Assembly: GCF_023370775.1 (NCBI RefSeq)
Contig: NZ_JAMCCQ010000001.1
Location: 372,001 to 436,000, forward strand
From: Marivita sp. GX14005
GTDB taxonomy: Bacteria > Pseudomonadota > Alphaproteobacteria > Rhodobacterales > Rhodobacteraceae
Length of the DNA stretch: 64,000 nucleotides
Direction of reading: 5' to 3'
The position numbers were made by a program, and so were the translations under genes. The notes under the pieces are model-generated. The model was not told the origin of the DNA. It made no database searches and saw nothing but the letters and a program-made list of their open reading frames with translations. Shown in pieces: positions 23,464 through 31,047 of the stretch. Every line of letters begins with the position of its first letter. The stretch's first letter is position 1.

Positions 23464-24672
23464 TCAGGCGCGGTAGCGCGCCACCATCTCCACGATCCGC
23501 TTTGCCGCCGCGACCGCCGCCTTGTGATCCTGCGAAAAGTTGAGCCGGATGCTCGACGCGGTCTGCGGCGCGAATTCCGATCCCGGCGTCACCGTCACGC
23601 CCGCCTGAACTCGGAGCAGGCGCACGAAGGTTTCCGGCGGCACCGCAAGGCCCGGCAATTCGGGAAAAAGATAGCTGCCGGCCTGCGGCGTTGCGACCGG
23701 CAGGCCGGCGCCCCGGAACACCGCCAGAAGATCGTCCCGAATGGCCTCATGCTGCGCGATCCGGTCTTCCATCCAGCCATCCGGCTCATCGAACCATGTG
23801 CTTAGCACCGCCTGATTATACCCGGCGGCGCGCAGCGAAACGATCGCCTGCAGCTTTTCCATCCGGTCCACGAGATGCGCGCTGCCGAAGGCAACGCCAA
23901 GCCGGAAGCCGCTGAGCGATTCCGTTTTCGACGGCCCCATGATCGTGATCAGATTGTCGGGCCTCTGCGGCTGCGCGCGCAGATGGGTGTAGCTTTCGCC
24001 GCGGTAGAGAAGCCGTGAATAAAGCTGATCGACGATCACCGTCACACCATATCGCGCGGCACGTTCAGCGATCCGCGTGATGGCGTCTTGCGAATAGACC
24101 ACGCCGGTCGGATTGTTGGGGTTGGAAAAGACAAAGACCTCCGCCCCATCGCGGAACGCCGCTTCCAGAGCGTCCAGATCCGGCCCGGTTTCCGCATCCC
24201 GATAGCGCAGAGCCACCGGCAGAATCTGCCCGCCGAAGAACCGCACCAGCTTGCGGTTGGCGAAGTAGTCCGGCTCTATGATGGCGACGCGCGTGCCGTG
24301 ATCCACCAATGCGCCCAGTGCAAGAAACAACGCACCCTGCGTGCCGGGCGTAAGGATCAATTCGTCCACCGGATCAACCGGCGCACCGGTGAAACCGGCA
24401 AGGCGCCTTGCAAGCCGCTCGCGGATCGCGGCAGCGCCGCGATATTCGGTATAGGCCTGCGCGCCGCCGGCCTCATATCCGGCCTCCCAAGCCTCGCGCG
24501 CGCCGGGCGTGGGTGCAAAGGCATCGACATCGCCATGCGAGAAATCGACCGGCGTGCCGGGTATGACATCGCCGCGCATCACCGCGGAAAGCTGCCCCGT
24601 GCCTTGGCGGACCTCCTGGCCCGGCGCGTTCTCGGCACCCAGTTCGGCGAATTTACTCTCCAGTCGCGTCAT
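23464..24672 (-). CDS. class I/II pyridoxal-phosphate aminotransferase
   Basis: 402-residue PLP enzyme of the aspartate-aminotransferase fold. Visible elements are TPGTQGALFLAL (cofactor phosphate loop), SNPNNPTGVVYS, the Asp-containing VIVDQLYSRLLY and the PLP-lysine motif GPSKTESLSGFRLG (Lys about 249), with the substrate arginine in ASSIRLNFS near the end. The substrate cannot be named. It lies 24 bases downstream of nnrU in the same orientation, so it may be the last gene of the globin-nnrS-nnrU operon, or have its own promoter. It converges on the FDH gamma operon with only 13 bases between the ends. Confidence 0.88.
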   Translation of the reverse strand: MTRLESKFAELGAENAPGQEVRQGTGQLSAVMRGDVIPGTPVDFSHGDVDAFAPTPGAREAWEAGYEAGGAQAYTEYRGAAAIRERLARRLAGFTGAPVDPVDELILTPGTQGALFLALGALVDHGTRVAIIEPDYFANRKLVRFFGGQILPVALRYRDAETGPDLDALEAAFRDGAEVFVFSNPNNPTGVVYSQDAITRIAERAARYGVTVIVDQLYSRLLYRGESYTHLRAQPQRPDNLITIMGPSKTESLSGFRLGVAFGSAHLVDRMEKLQAIVSLRAAGYNQAVLSTWFDEPDGWMEDRIAQHEAIRDDLLAVFRGAGLPVATPQAGSYLFPELPGLAVPPETFVRLLRVQAGVTVTPGSEFAPQTASSIRLNFSQDHKAAVAAAKRIVEMVARYRA

Positions 24673-24696
24673 GCCCAGTCGTCTCCTGCTGCCGCG

Positions 24697-25365
24697 TCAC
24701 CCCAGTGGGCTGACGCCGAAAAGCCAAGGATGCAGCCAGATCAAAAAGACGTAAAGGGCAATTCCCACCAAGATACGCAGGGCCGCGCCAGTCCATGAAG
24801 CCGGGCGGGCATGCGACAAGCGCGCCGTCGTCTCTCGCCTCAGCCGCTGCCAATCCGGCCCCATCTCACGCTTGCGCCGCCGGTCGATCAGGCGGCCGCC
24901 AAAAGCCGCAAAGAGGGTGAAGACGCCAAAGAGAATGACATGCGCCAGATCGCCATTGGCCACCAGATGCGCGCCCGCCCAAAGCGCCAGCGCGAGCAGC
25001 AGCGGATGGCGGCTGACCCGAACGATCCCGGCGCGTTCGGGGTCGAACCGTTCGCGATGCGCCCCTCCGAAGGAAAACGGGTTGGGGCGTCCGATTGTCA
25101 GCGCGATGATGATACAGACCGGAAGCATGACTGTCAGAGGGACATGCCGCTGCCAGTCTGCCCAATGCCAGAGCGCCACATAGGGCGCACGCCCCGCGGC
25201 CGCGATCAGCCAGAACAGTATTGCCAGAGAAAGAAGCGAGTAGGCGAGCGTGAAGCCGCGTTGCCCAAGCCGAGCCTCCAGCCACGGTCGCACCGGCGGA
25301 CGGATCGGCACCGAATGGGACAGGAAGAACACGATCCATGCCGCGATGAATTCAAGCCACCCCAT
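24697..25365 (-). CDS. nnrU: NnrU-family membrane protein
   Basis: 222-residue integral membrane protein of the NnrU family, with about six hydrophobic segments. It has the conserved segment FDPERAGIVRVSRHPLLLALALWAGAH and the N-terminal FFLSHSVPIRP. NnrU was described with denitrification genes and resembles methyltransferase-type membrane proteins (MddA/isoprenylcysteine methyltransferase relatives), but its chemistry is not established. It is 9 bases downstream of nnrS. Together with the NsrR-divergent promoter this places it in a nitric-oxide response operon. Confidence 0.9.
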   Translation of the reverse strand: MGWLEFIAAWIVFFLSHSVPIRPPVRPWLEARLGQRGFTLAYSLLSLAILFWLIAAAGRAPYVALWHWADWQRHVPLTVMLPVCIIIALTIGRPNPFSFGGAHRERFDPERAGIVRVSRHPLLLALALWAGAHLVANGDLAHVILFGVFTLFAAFGGRLIDRRRKREMGPDWQRLRRETTARLSHARPASWTGAALRILVGIALYVFLIWLHPWLFGVSPLG

Positions 25366-25374
25366 GAACCTGCC

Positions 25375-26583
25375 TCAATTCGCCGCGCGTTTGGCCGGGG
25401 ATTTGAAAAGAAGCAGCCGGCCATAGACTGCTGCGTAAAGCGCGAAACTCCCCATCCACCCAAACCCGGCGGCAACATGCAGCGCCGCGCTTTGCTCGGG
25501 CCAGATGCCCGCGGCGACACGCGCGAGTACGGCCACCAGCATCGCGATGTAGATGGCGCTTGTGGCGGGGCTGGCCGCAAGCGTCTGGCCCGTATGGCCC
25601 AGCGTCGCGCGGGTCATCACCGCAAGCGTCATCAGACCGATCGCGCCGGCCATCCAGAAATGCTGTATCGCCGCGAGACCGGAACCACCGAGCAGGATAT
25701 CCCCGCCCATCGCCAGCGCGCCGAGCGGAACGAAGGCGTAGCCGACATGCAGAACGGTCACCAGCGGCTCAGCAAGGGTAAGATGCCCGGACCAACGGGC
25801 GAGCCGAACCGTGTGCAGCGCACCGGCAGCCAGAAGCGCGGCGCCCGTGACGGGGTGATATGGCAGCGCCGTCCAGAGCAGGAGCGATGCGAGCAGCGCC
25901 AGAAGCGCCGCCTTGTCGAATTTCCGCATGGGCGGGGTCGGAAGGCGCGTCTCGCCCCGTTTGACGAGCCAGTTGCGGGTGAAGGACGGCACGATCCGCC
26001 CGCCGATCACGCCGATCATCATGATCGCCGCCCCAAGCCCGATGCGCAGACCGTATCCTTGCGCCGCGAACGCGCCCTGCGCCGCTTCCCAGTGGAAGAC
26101 CGCATTGCCCAGCGTGAAGACGACCAGCATCGCCAACACGATCAGGTTGCGCCAGTTCTTGCCCGCCACGATCTCGCGCGCCAGAACCGAAGCGAGCATG
26201 ATGTTGAATGTCAGATCGATCAGCGCCACCCAAAGCGGCGAGAGACCCAGCGAGGCGGCGACGATGAGCCGGCCCAGCACCCAGAACAGAAATAGCCCGC
26301 CCAGCGGCCATCCGACGATCGGCAAGCGCCCCGTCCAGTTCGGCACGGCGGTCAGCAGAAAGCCGGCGATCACCGCAGACAGATAGCCATAGAGAAATTC
26401 ATGCGCGTGCCATGAAACCGGATCGAAGGCGGTCGGCAGGGATATCGCCCCGGACAGCATTGGAATCCAAAGCGCCATTGAAAGAAGCGCCCAGATCGCG
26501 GAGCCGAAGAAGAACGGCCTGAAACCGTAACTCAGGATTGCCGGGCCGCGCCAGGCGCGCATCAGTTCTGCGGTGGTGCTCAT
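25375..26583 (-). CDS. nnrS: NnrS-family heme-copper membrane protein
   Basis: 402-residue integral membrane protein with about twelve transmembrane segments. It has typical NnrS features: the start RAWRGPAILSYGFRPFFFGS, WHAHEFLYGYLSAVIAGFLL (histidines of the metal site), GGRIVPSFTRNW and HFWMAGAIGLMTLAVMTRATLGHTG. NnrS lowers cellular nitrosative stress, probably by preventing formation of iron-NO complexes. It sits 4 bases downstream of the 5-formyl-THF cyclo-ligase gene and is co-transcribed with the truncated globin, opposite nsrR. Confidence 0.95.
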   Translation of the reverse strand: MSTTAELMRAWRGPAILSYGFRPFFFGSAIWALLSMALWIPMLSGAISLPTAFDPVSWHAHEFLYGYLSAVIAGFLLTAVPNWTGRLPIVGWPLGGLFLFWVLGRLIVAASLGLSPLWVALIDLTFNIMLASVLAREIVAGKNWRNLIVLAMLVVFTLGNAVFHWEAAQGAFAAQGYGLRIGLGAAIMMIGVIGGRIVPSFTRNWLVKRGETRLPTPPMRKFDKAALLALLASLLLWTALPYHPVTGAALLAAGALHTVRLARWSGHLTLAEPLVTVLHVGYAFVPLGALAMGGDILLGGSGLAAIQHFWMAGAIGLMTLAVMTRATLGHTGQTLAASPATSAIYIAMLVAVLARVAAGIWPEQSAALHVAAGFGWMGSFALYAAVYGRLLLFKSPAKRAAN

Positions 26584-26587
26584 GGGA

Positions 26588-27226
26588 TCAACTTGTCTGT
26601 GTTCCCGCTTCGGTCAGGATAACATCTAGCGGGATATCGTGAGGTTGCGGGTGGATCGTGTCGAGCCGTGCCGATTGCAGCCCGATGCCGATGGTGAAAG
26701 GCCGCGGCGAGAGCGCCGCCAGCGTTCTGTCGAAGTACCCCCCGCCATAGCCGAGCCGGTAGCCATCCGCGCTCCAGCCCATCAGCGGGGCGAGCGTGAT
26801 GTCGGGCGCGGCCGCCTCGGCTTCGGGTGGCGGCACGGGAATGTTCCAATCGCCGCGGGTCATCTTGGTGTCGGGCGTCCAGCGGCGGAACACCAGCGGA
26901 GCGAATTTCTGTTCCACGATGGGCAGGCAGACGATGACGCCGGCCTCGTGCAGATCCTTCATCAGGGGGCGCAGGTCCGGCTCTCCCTTGATCGGCCAAT
27001 AGGCGGACAGCACCTTGCCTGCACCGCCCGCGAAACGCCGTTCCAGCAGATCGCGCAAGTGGTTGCGCAGCGCCGCATCGATGGTTTCGCGCTCCTGAAC
27101 GCCCATCGCCATCCGTTCGGCTCGCAGACGCGCGCGCTCGGCCCTGCGCCAGGCCGGCACGTCCTTCGGCAACGCAAGCTCCGGCGCCATGCAGGGCGAC
27201 GAGGCGTAGGGTGACGATCCGGTCAT
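26588..27226 (-). CDS. 5-formyltetrahydrofolate cyclo-ligase
   Basis: 212-residue enzyme that converts 5-formyl-THF to 5,10-methenyl-THF with ATP. It shows the family's N-terminal RRAERARLRAERMAM, the substrate region LSAYWPIKGEPDLRPLM, and the nucleotide/phosphate signature LGYGGGYFDRTLA near 155-168. The ATG at 27226 overlaps the globin stop by 4 bases (ATGA); the long frame beyond it is the globin gene read in another frame. Its place between a globin and nnrS in an NO-response operon is unusual for a one-carbon enzyme. Confidence 0.93.
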   Translation of the reverse strand: MTGSSPYASSPCMAPELALPKDVPAWRRAERARLRAERMAMGVQERETIDAALRNHLRDLLERRFAGGAGKVLSAYWPIKGEPDLRPLMKDLHEAGVIVCLPIVEQKFAPLVFRRWTPDTKMTRGDWNIPVPPPEAEAAAPDITLAPLMGWSADGYRLGYGGGYFDRTLAALSPRPFTIGIGLQSARLDTIHPQPHDIPLDVILTEAGTQTS

Positions 27227-27693
27227 GGCGCGCGCCTCAGCATCGGAACGATCCGCGCTTCCCGTCGCGACATATCCTCCACCGCCATGTGAAGCGAGCG
27301 GGCGATCCGTTCGGCCCGTTCGATGACATGCACCGCGCCTGCGGGCGTGCAGACCTCCTGTGCGGTCTGGCGAAAAAGCGTCAGCCAATGGTCGAAATGG
27401 TCCCAAGTCACCGGCAGCTTCGCGTGTTTGGGCATCGGCGCGCCGTGATACCGGCCCGTCATCAGGGCAACGGAGGACCAGAACGTCACCATGCGATCCA
27501 GATGGGTGGGCCAATCGGTGATGCGCGCCTCGAAGATCGGGCCGAGGGCCGCATCGGCGCGGATGCGATCATAGAAGCGATGCACGAGGCGCGTCAGGAT
27601 ATCCTCGTCGAGCCCGGTTTCGGCCATGATCTTCGCAGTCATTTCAGGCCGGGCGGAGGAGACGCGCAGTTCGGGATGTTTCGTGTCGGCCAT
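27223..27693 (-). CDS. group III truncated hemoglobin
   Basis: 156-residue globin of the trHb3 type. Typical features are FYDRIRADAALGPIFEARI (B helix with Tyr near 40), the segment WPTHLDRMVTFWSSVALMTG, and the proximal-histidine region WDHFDHWLTLFRQTAQEV. A role in NO or low-oxygen chemistry is expected from family and context. The start is the ATG at 27693 because that is where homology begins; the frame continues upstream into the promoter region. It is first in the operon globin, cyclo-ligase, nnrS, nnrU, and divergent from nsrR over 99 bases. Confidence 0.9.
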   Translation of the reverse strand: MADTKHPELRVSSARPEMTAKIMAETGLDEDILTRLVHRFYDRIRADAALGPIFEARITDWPTHLDRMVTFWSSVALMTGRYHGAPMPKHAKLPVTWDHFDHWLTLFRQTAQEVCTPAGAVHVIERAERIARSLHMAVEDMSRREARIVPMLRRAP

Positions 27694-27721
27694 CGGCCTG
27701 CCTTGCCTTGCAGATATTCGC

Positions 27722-27783
27722 TTTGCATTCCCTGCTAAACCTGTTAATCGGTATTGTAAATACTTATTCAACAGCAATGCAAA
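27722..27783. promoter_or_regulatory. candidate NsrR half-sites in the nsrR/globin divergent promoter
   Basis: TTTGCATT at 27722-27729 and its exact reverse complement AATGCAAA at 27776-27783 flank the divergent promoter region. They contain TGCATT, the core of known NsrR half-sites (ATGCATTT type). One lies about 30 bases upstream of the globin start and the other within 10 bases of the nsrR start. A further inverted repeat GTATT-GTA-AATAC (27751-27763) is central. They may allow NsrR to repress both directions when NO is absent. Confidence 0.55.
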
Positions 27784-27792
27784 CGGGCGCCC

Positions 27793-28209
27793 ATGCGATT
27801 GACCTCCTTTACCGATTACGGCCTGCGGATGCTCATGCGCATGGCCAGCGCGCCGGGGCGCGCCCATTCGACTGCGGAGCTTGCCGAGGAATTCGGCCTG
27901 TCGCGCAACCACCTTAGCAAGATCATGCAGCGTCTGGCAAAGGGCGGCATTGTCGATACCCGGCGCGGCAGCGGCGGCGGCGCGGTCCTGGCGCGGAAGC
28001 CGGCGCAGATCCGGCTTGGCGATATCGTGCGGCTTCTTGAACAGGATCAACCGCTTGTCGAGTGTTTCCAGCCCGGCGCGCAATGCACGCTCGATGGGCG
28101 GTGCGCCCTGAAATCTCGCCTGCGGGGGGCGGAAACGGCCTTTCTCGATCACCTCGATCAATCCACCCTCGCCGATATCTCTCTGCCGGCGATCCCGGTC
28201 GATGCCTGA
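27793..28209 (+). CDS. nsrR: Rrf2-family NO-sensing repressor NsrR
   Basis: 138-residue Rrf2-family regulator. The start MRLTSFTDYGLRMLMRMA and winged-helix part (EEFGLSRNHLSKIMQRLAKG) are typical of NsrR. Three cysteines spaced as in NsrR, C91, C98 and C104 (ECFQPGAQCTLDGRCALK), would bind a [4Fe-4S] or [2Fe-2S] cluster that reacts with NO. The spacing separates it from IscR. It is first in a short operon with the HTHP and DUF6522 genes and divergent from the globin operon, which it probably represses. Confidence 0.92.
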   Translation: MRLTSFTDYGLRMLMRMASAPGRAHSTAELAEEFGLSRNHLSKIMQRLAKGGIVDTRRGSGGGAVLARKPAQIRLGDIVRLLEQDQPLVECFQPGAQCTLDGRCALKSRLRGAETAFLDHLDQSTLADISLPAIPVDA

Positions 28210-28239
28210 GTTCACCCACCGAAAAAGGAAGGATACCTC

Positions 28240-28470
28240 ATGTCACAATGGCTCCCCACTCTGATCACCGACACGCCGCAAGAGGGCTATGAGCTTGCGG
28301 TCAAACTGTCGCGCATGACCGTCAAGCTGACCCAGCCCGATGCCGAGGCGCGCGACAAGATGCGCCCCGAATATGCGGAGGATGCGGATTCCCTGATCGC
28401 GGTCAGCCAGGTGGTCGCCACCCATTTCGCGACGGTGGCGGCGGCGAACGGGTATTGGAAGGACAGGTGA
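28240..28470 (+). CDS. hexameric tyrosine-coordinated heme protein (HTHP)
   Basis: 76-residue protein matching the HTHP family first described from Ruegeria (Silicibacter) pomeroyi. It has the start WLPTLITDTPQEGYELAVKL and the end VATHFATVAAANGYWKD. The heme-iron ligand of that family, Tyr45, is conserved here (residue 45 in RPEYAEDAD). HTHP forms a ring of six subunits each with one heme and shows peroxidase and catalase activity in vitro. The AAGGAAGG site precedes the ATG, 30 bases after nsrR. Its stop overlaps the next ATG (TGATG). Placement in the nsrR operon suggests a role in nitrosative or oxidative stress. Confidence 0.93.
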   Translation: MSQWLPTLITDTPQEGYELAVKLSRMTVKLTQPDAEARDKMRPEYAEDADSLIAVSQVVATHFATVAAANGYWKDR

Positions 28471-28748
28471 TGGCGGATGTCGAGTTTGGCGAGGATGGAT
28501 ATGTCGTCGATGCCGGGCTGATCGCCAAGGCGTTCAAGCTCGATCCGGCAGAGGTTCAGCCACTGATGCAAAGCGGGGCCATCACCTCGCGGAGCGAGAC
28601 CGGCATGGACGAGGATGCGGGGCGTTCGCGGCTGACGTTCTTCTACAGGGACCGTGCCTTTCGGCTGACGCTCGACGCAGAACATAACATCCTGACGCGC
28701 GCGGTGTTCGACGCACCGCGCCCGTTCAGTTTCGGTCTCGAAGGCTGA
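28470..28748 (+). CDS. DUF6522-type small protein
   Basis: 92-residue soluble protein (start MADVEFGEDGYVVDAGLIAK) resembling the DUF6522 family. It has an N-terminal segment reading like a binding pocket (AFKLDPAEVQPLMQSGAITS) and a beta-rich second half (RLTFFYRDRAFRLTLDAEHN). The ATG overlaps the HTHP stop by one base, so they are coupled. A TTG five codons earlier is an unlikely alternative start. Its stop directly abuts the stop of nosX on the other strand. No function is known to me; family name from memory. Confidence 0.7.
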   Translation: MADVEFGEDGYVVDAGLIAKAFKLDPAEVQPLMQSGAITSRSETGMDEDAGRSRLTFFYRDRAFRLTLDAEHNILTRAVFDAPRPFSFGLEG

Positions 28749-29663
28749 TCATGCCTCGGTCAGTTTTTCGAGCCGCGCCCCGTCGAACCGCGCGATGCAA
28801 GCGCCGATCTCGTCAGGTGACGACATGAGGCAAGCGGCGGTGGACAGTGCATCTGCCAGCGCGGCGGAACGCGCCGTCACGCTGATCTCGCGCCATTTAG
28901 AAGTGCCCGGCTTGCCGGTCCGAGGGTCGAGGATGTGCCCCACCTGCCCGCCTGCGTCAAAGCTGGTGCCGAGCGGCGCGGATGTGGCGAGCGCCCGCGT
29001 CGCGAGCCGCACGCTGCCGCCAGCGGCCAGCTTGACCGGCCACGCCCCGCCGCCGGGATGACCGCCGATGGCGCGAAACTCTCCGGTGTCGATCAGGATG
29101 TCGGTCAATCCCTCTTTCTCAAGCATTTGCGCGACGCGGTCGGCGATATAACCCTGCGCGATCCCGTTCAGCGTCAGTGCCATGCCCTGCTCTAACGTGA
29201 TCGCCGAGGGTGCAAGCGACACCTTGCTCCATCCGGTTTTCGCCGTCGCAACCTCGATTTCCCCAGCAGCCGGCAGCGAACCCCGCGCACCCGCCTCGGC
29301 GTAAGCCGCCCAAAGCGGCTGCACGGTCACATCGAACCGGCCACTGCTGGCGTTATGCACGGCCCCGGCGAGAGACAGGCATTCAAGCAGCTCGAACGGC
29401 GGATTTTCAAGCGCGGCATCTCGGTTGAGTCGCGACAGGGCACTTTCGGCGCGATAGAGGCTGAAGATATCCTCCAGGCGCGAAATCTCGGACGCGACGC
29501 GTTCGGCGATAGCCTTGGCGTCTGGATGCGCGAGGCGCAGCGTGGCACGTGCGCCAAGGGCGACGCCCTGCCAGGTATAGACCGGCTCGGCCCGCGCGAT
29601 GCCGGGAACGGCAAAGGCGGCGGCGCTGATGGCGAGGAAACGGCGGCGAGTGGTCATTGTCAT
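28749..29663 (-). CDS. nosX: FAD:protein FMN transferase NosX (ApbE family)
   Basis: 304-residue periplasmic flavin transferase that attaches FMN covalently to NosR. A Tat signal (TTRRRFLAISAAAFAVPGIA) precedes the ApbE fold, with ALGARATLRLAH, the SGRFDVTVQPL segment (near 110), LNGIAQGYIADRVA, and the metal/flavin region GHILDPRTGKP. It is the last gene of the nos operon; its ATG overlaps the nosL stop by 4 bases. The NosR flavin site is intact (SGATVT in nosR), so the substrate is present. Confidence 0.93.
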   Translation of the reverse strand: MTMTTRRRFLAISAAAFAVPGIARAEPVYTWQGVALGARATLRLAHPDAKAIAERVASEISRLEDIFSLYRAESALSRLNRDAALENPPFELLECLSLAGAVHNASSGRFDVTVQPLWAAYAEAGARGSLPAAGEIEVATAKTGWSKVSLAPSAITLEQGMALTLNGIAQGYIADRVAQMLEKEGLTDILIDTGEFRAIGGHPGGGAWPVKLAAGGSVRLATRALATSAPLGTSFDAGGQVGHILDPRTGKPGTSKWREISVTARSAALADALSTAACLMSSPDEIGACIARFDGARLEKLTEA

Positions 29664-30226
29664 CCTCCGGATGTGCGCGACAGGTTGCGCAGACGTTGTT
29701 CGAAATCGGCATCGTCGGAATCCCCACCCAGATCGACGGGGGCCAGAACGGCGCTGTCGGGGATCTCGCTTAACTGCATGACGTTCCCGCCATTCTCGGC
29801 GGCGAAACTTGCGGCCTTGTCGGGATCGGAGAAGGGAACGATCTCGGGCGCGCCCATGCCGCCCTTGACCGCGGACCCGACGACATAAAGCGCGTCTTCA
29901 GCATCAATCCAGTTGTCCTTGCCGGGCTGCGCCCATGTCGCTCCGGGCGCGGCCATGTCATTGACCCAGACCGACAGGATCTCGTGGCTCTGCTCGGGCA
30001 TGCGCATATAGGCGACCACGTCGCGCACCTGGCTGAAGAACAGCGGCGCTTGCGGAAGGCCGGCCAGATGCGCCTGGGCCTTGGGGCCGTCATGTTCCAG
30101 AAGGTTCATCTGGCAATAATGCCCGACCGCATCTTCGGACAGCGGAACGGCAGAGACATCCTGCGCGACCTCTTCCTTGCAGGCGGCAAGGGCCAGGAGC
30201 ATGGCGATGATCGGCAGGACTCTCAT
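29660..30226 (-). CDS. nosL: NosL copper chaperone lipoprotein
   Basis: 188-residue outer/inner membrane lipoprotein that delivers Cu(I) for the Cu sites of N2O reductase. The lipobox LALAACKEE puts the lipidated cysteine at residue 16. The copper-binding motif CQMNL (C-x-M) lies in GHYCQMNLLEHDGPKAQ. The ATG overlaps the nosY stop by 4 bases. The frame is open far upstream, but that is a shadow of nosY and nosF. The C-terminal 30 residues are acidic and not typical of all NosL proteins. Confidence 0.93.
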   Translation of the reverse strand: MRVLPIIAMLLALAACKEEVAQDVSAVPLSEDAVGHYCQMNLLEHDGPKAQAHLAGLPQAPLFFSQVRDVVAYMRMPEQSHEILSVWVNDMAAPGATWAQPGKDNWIDAEDALYVVGSAVKGGMGAPEIVPFSDPDKAASFAAENGGNVMQLSEIPDSAVLAPVDLGGDSDDADFEQRLRNLSRTSGG

Positions 30227-31047
30227 GGCACCACCTTTCGGAAGCTGAGCGCGGCAAGCGCCAGCGCGATGAAGGGCCAGACGGCGACCGAAAGAAGCGA
30301 TTGCCATTGCGGGATCGCATTCGCCGCGCCAGCGACGCCTGAGGCCGCTGCCGTGGCTTCGGCGGCGGTGAGGTTGAAGAGCCGGAACGCGTCCGCCGGG
30401 TTGGCGAGCAATGCGGCCGGGAAGATGCTCTTGGTGAAGAAGCCGCCATCGTCGGCGACCACGGCCGCCAGAAGGCCCAGATCGTAAAGCACCACCAGCC
30501 CGAGCCAAAGCCCGATCGCCAGCCCCGCCGCGCCGGAGACACGCTTTGCCCGCGAGGACAGCGCATAGCCGATGCCGAGGAAGGTCGCGCCGAGAAGAAC
30601 GGAGGTCCATGTCAGCCGCCAAAGCGCCGCGAGGCCGGACAATGCCGCCGGATCGACCACAATCGCGATGGCCGCCGCCGCGCCGTAGCCTGCGACGATG
30701 GCAAGGATGAGGATGGCCGTATGCGCCAGCAGCTTGCCCGCAAGCACTTCCCAGCGGGCGACGGGATAGGTCAGCAAGAGCGGCAACGTCCCGCGCTCGA
30801 CCTCGCCCGCCACGGCGTCGAAAGACATGAGCAGCGCGACCAGAGGCACAAGATAGACCGAAAGCGACGTGAGAGATGCCGCAACGACCGACAGCCGGTC
30901 CGCGCCGAGCGCACCGGTGGGCGCCGAGCCTGCGGCCGAAAGGACGAGCGAGAAAAGCACCATCAGCACGACGGCGATCAGCACCCAGCGGTTGCGGCTG
31001 GCGATGCGGATCTCGGTTGCGGCGGTGGCAAGGATGCGGGTGATCAT
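30223..31047 (-). CDS. nosY: NosY ABC permease
   Basis: 274-residue membrane protein with about six transmembrane segments, ABC-2 type. It is the permease partner of NosF and NosD in the NosDFY complex needed to mature the CuZ site of NosZ. Features are the cytoplasmic start ITRILATAATEIRIASRNRW, SFDAVAGEVERGTLPLLLTYPVAR and GIGYALSSRAKRVSGAAG. It overlaps nosF upstream and nosL downstream by 4 bases each. Confidence 0.94.
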   Translation of the reverse strand: MITRILATAATEIRIASRNRWVLIAVVLMVLFSLVLSAAGSAPTGALGADRLSVVAASLTSLSVYLVPLVALLMSFDAVAGEVERGTLPLLLTYPVARWEVLAGKLLAHTAILILAIVAGYGAAAAIAIVVDPAALSGLAALWRLTWTSVLLGATFLGIGYALSSRAKRVSGAAGLAIGLWLGLVVLYDLGLLAAVVADDGGFFTKSIFPAALLANPADAFRLFNLTAAEATAAASGVAGAANAIPQWQSLLSVAVWPFIALALAALSFRKVVP

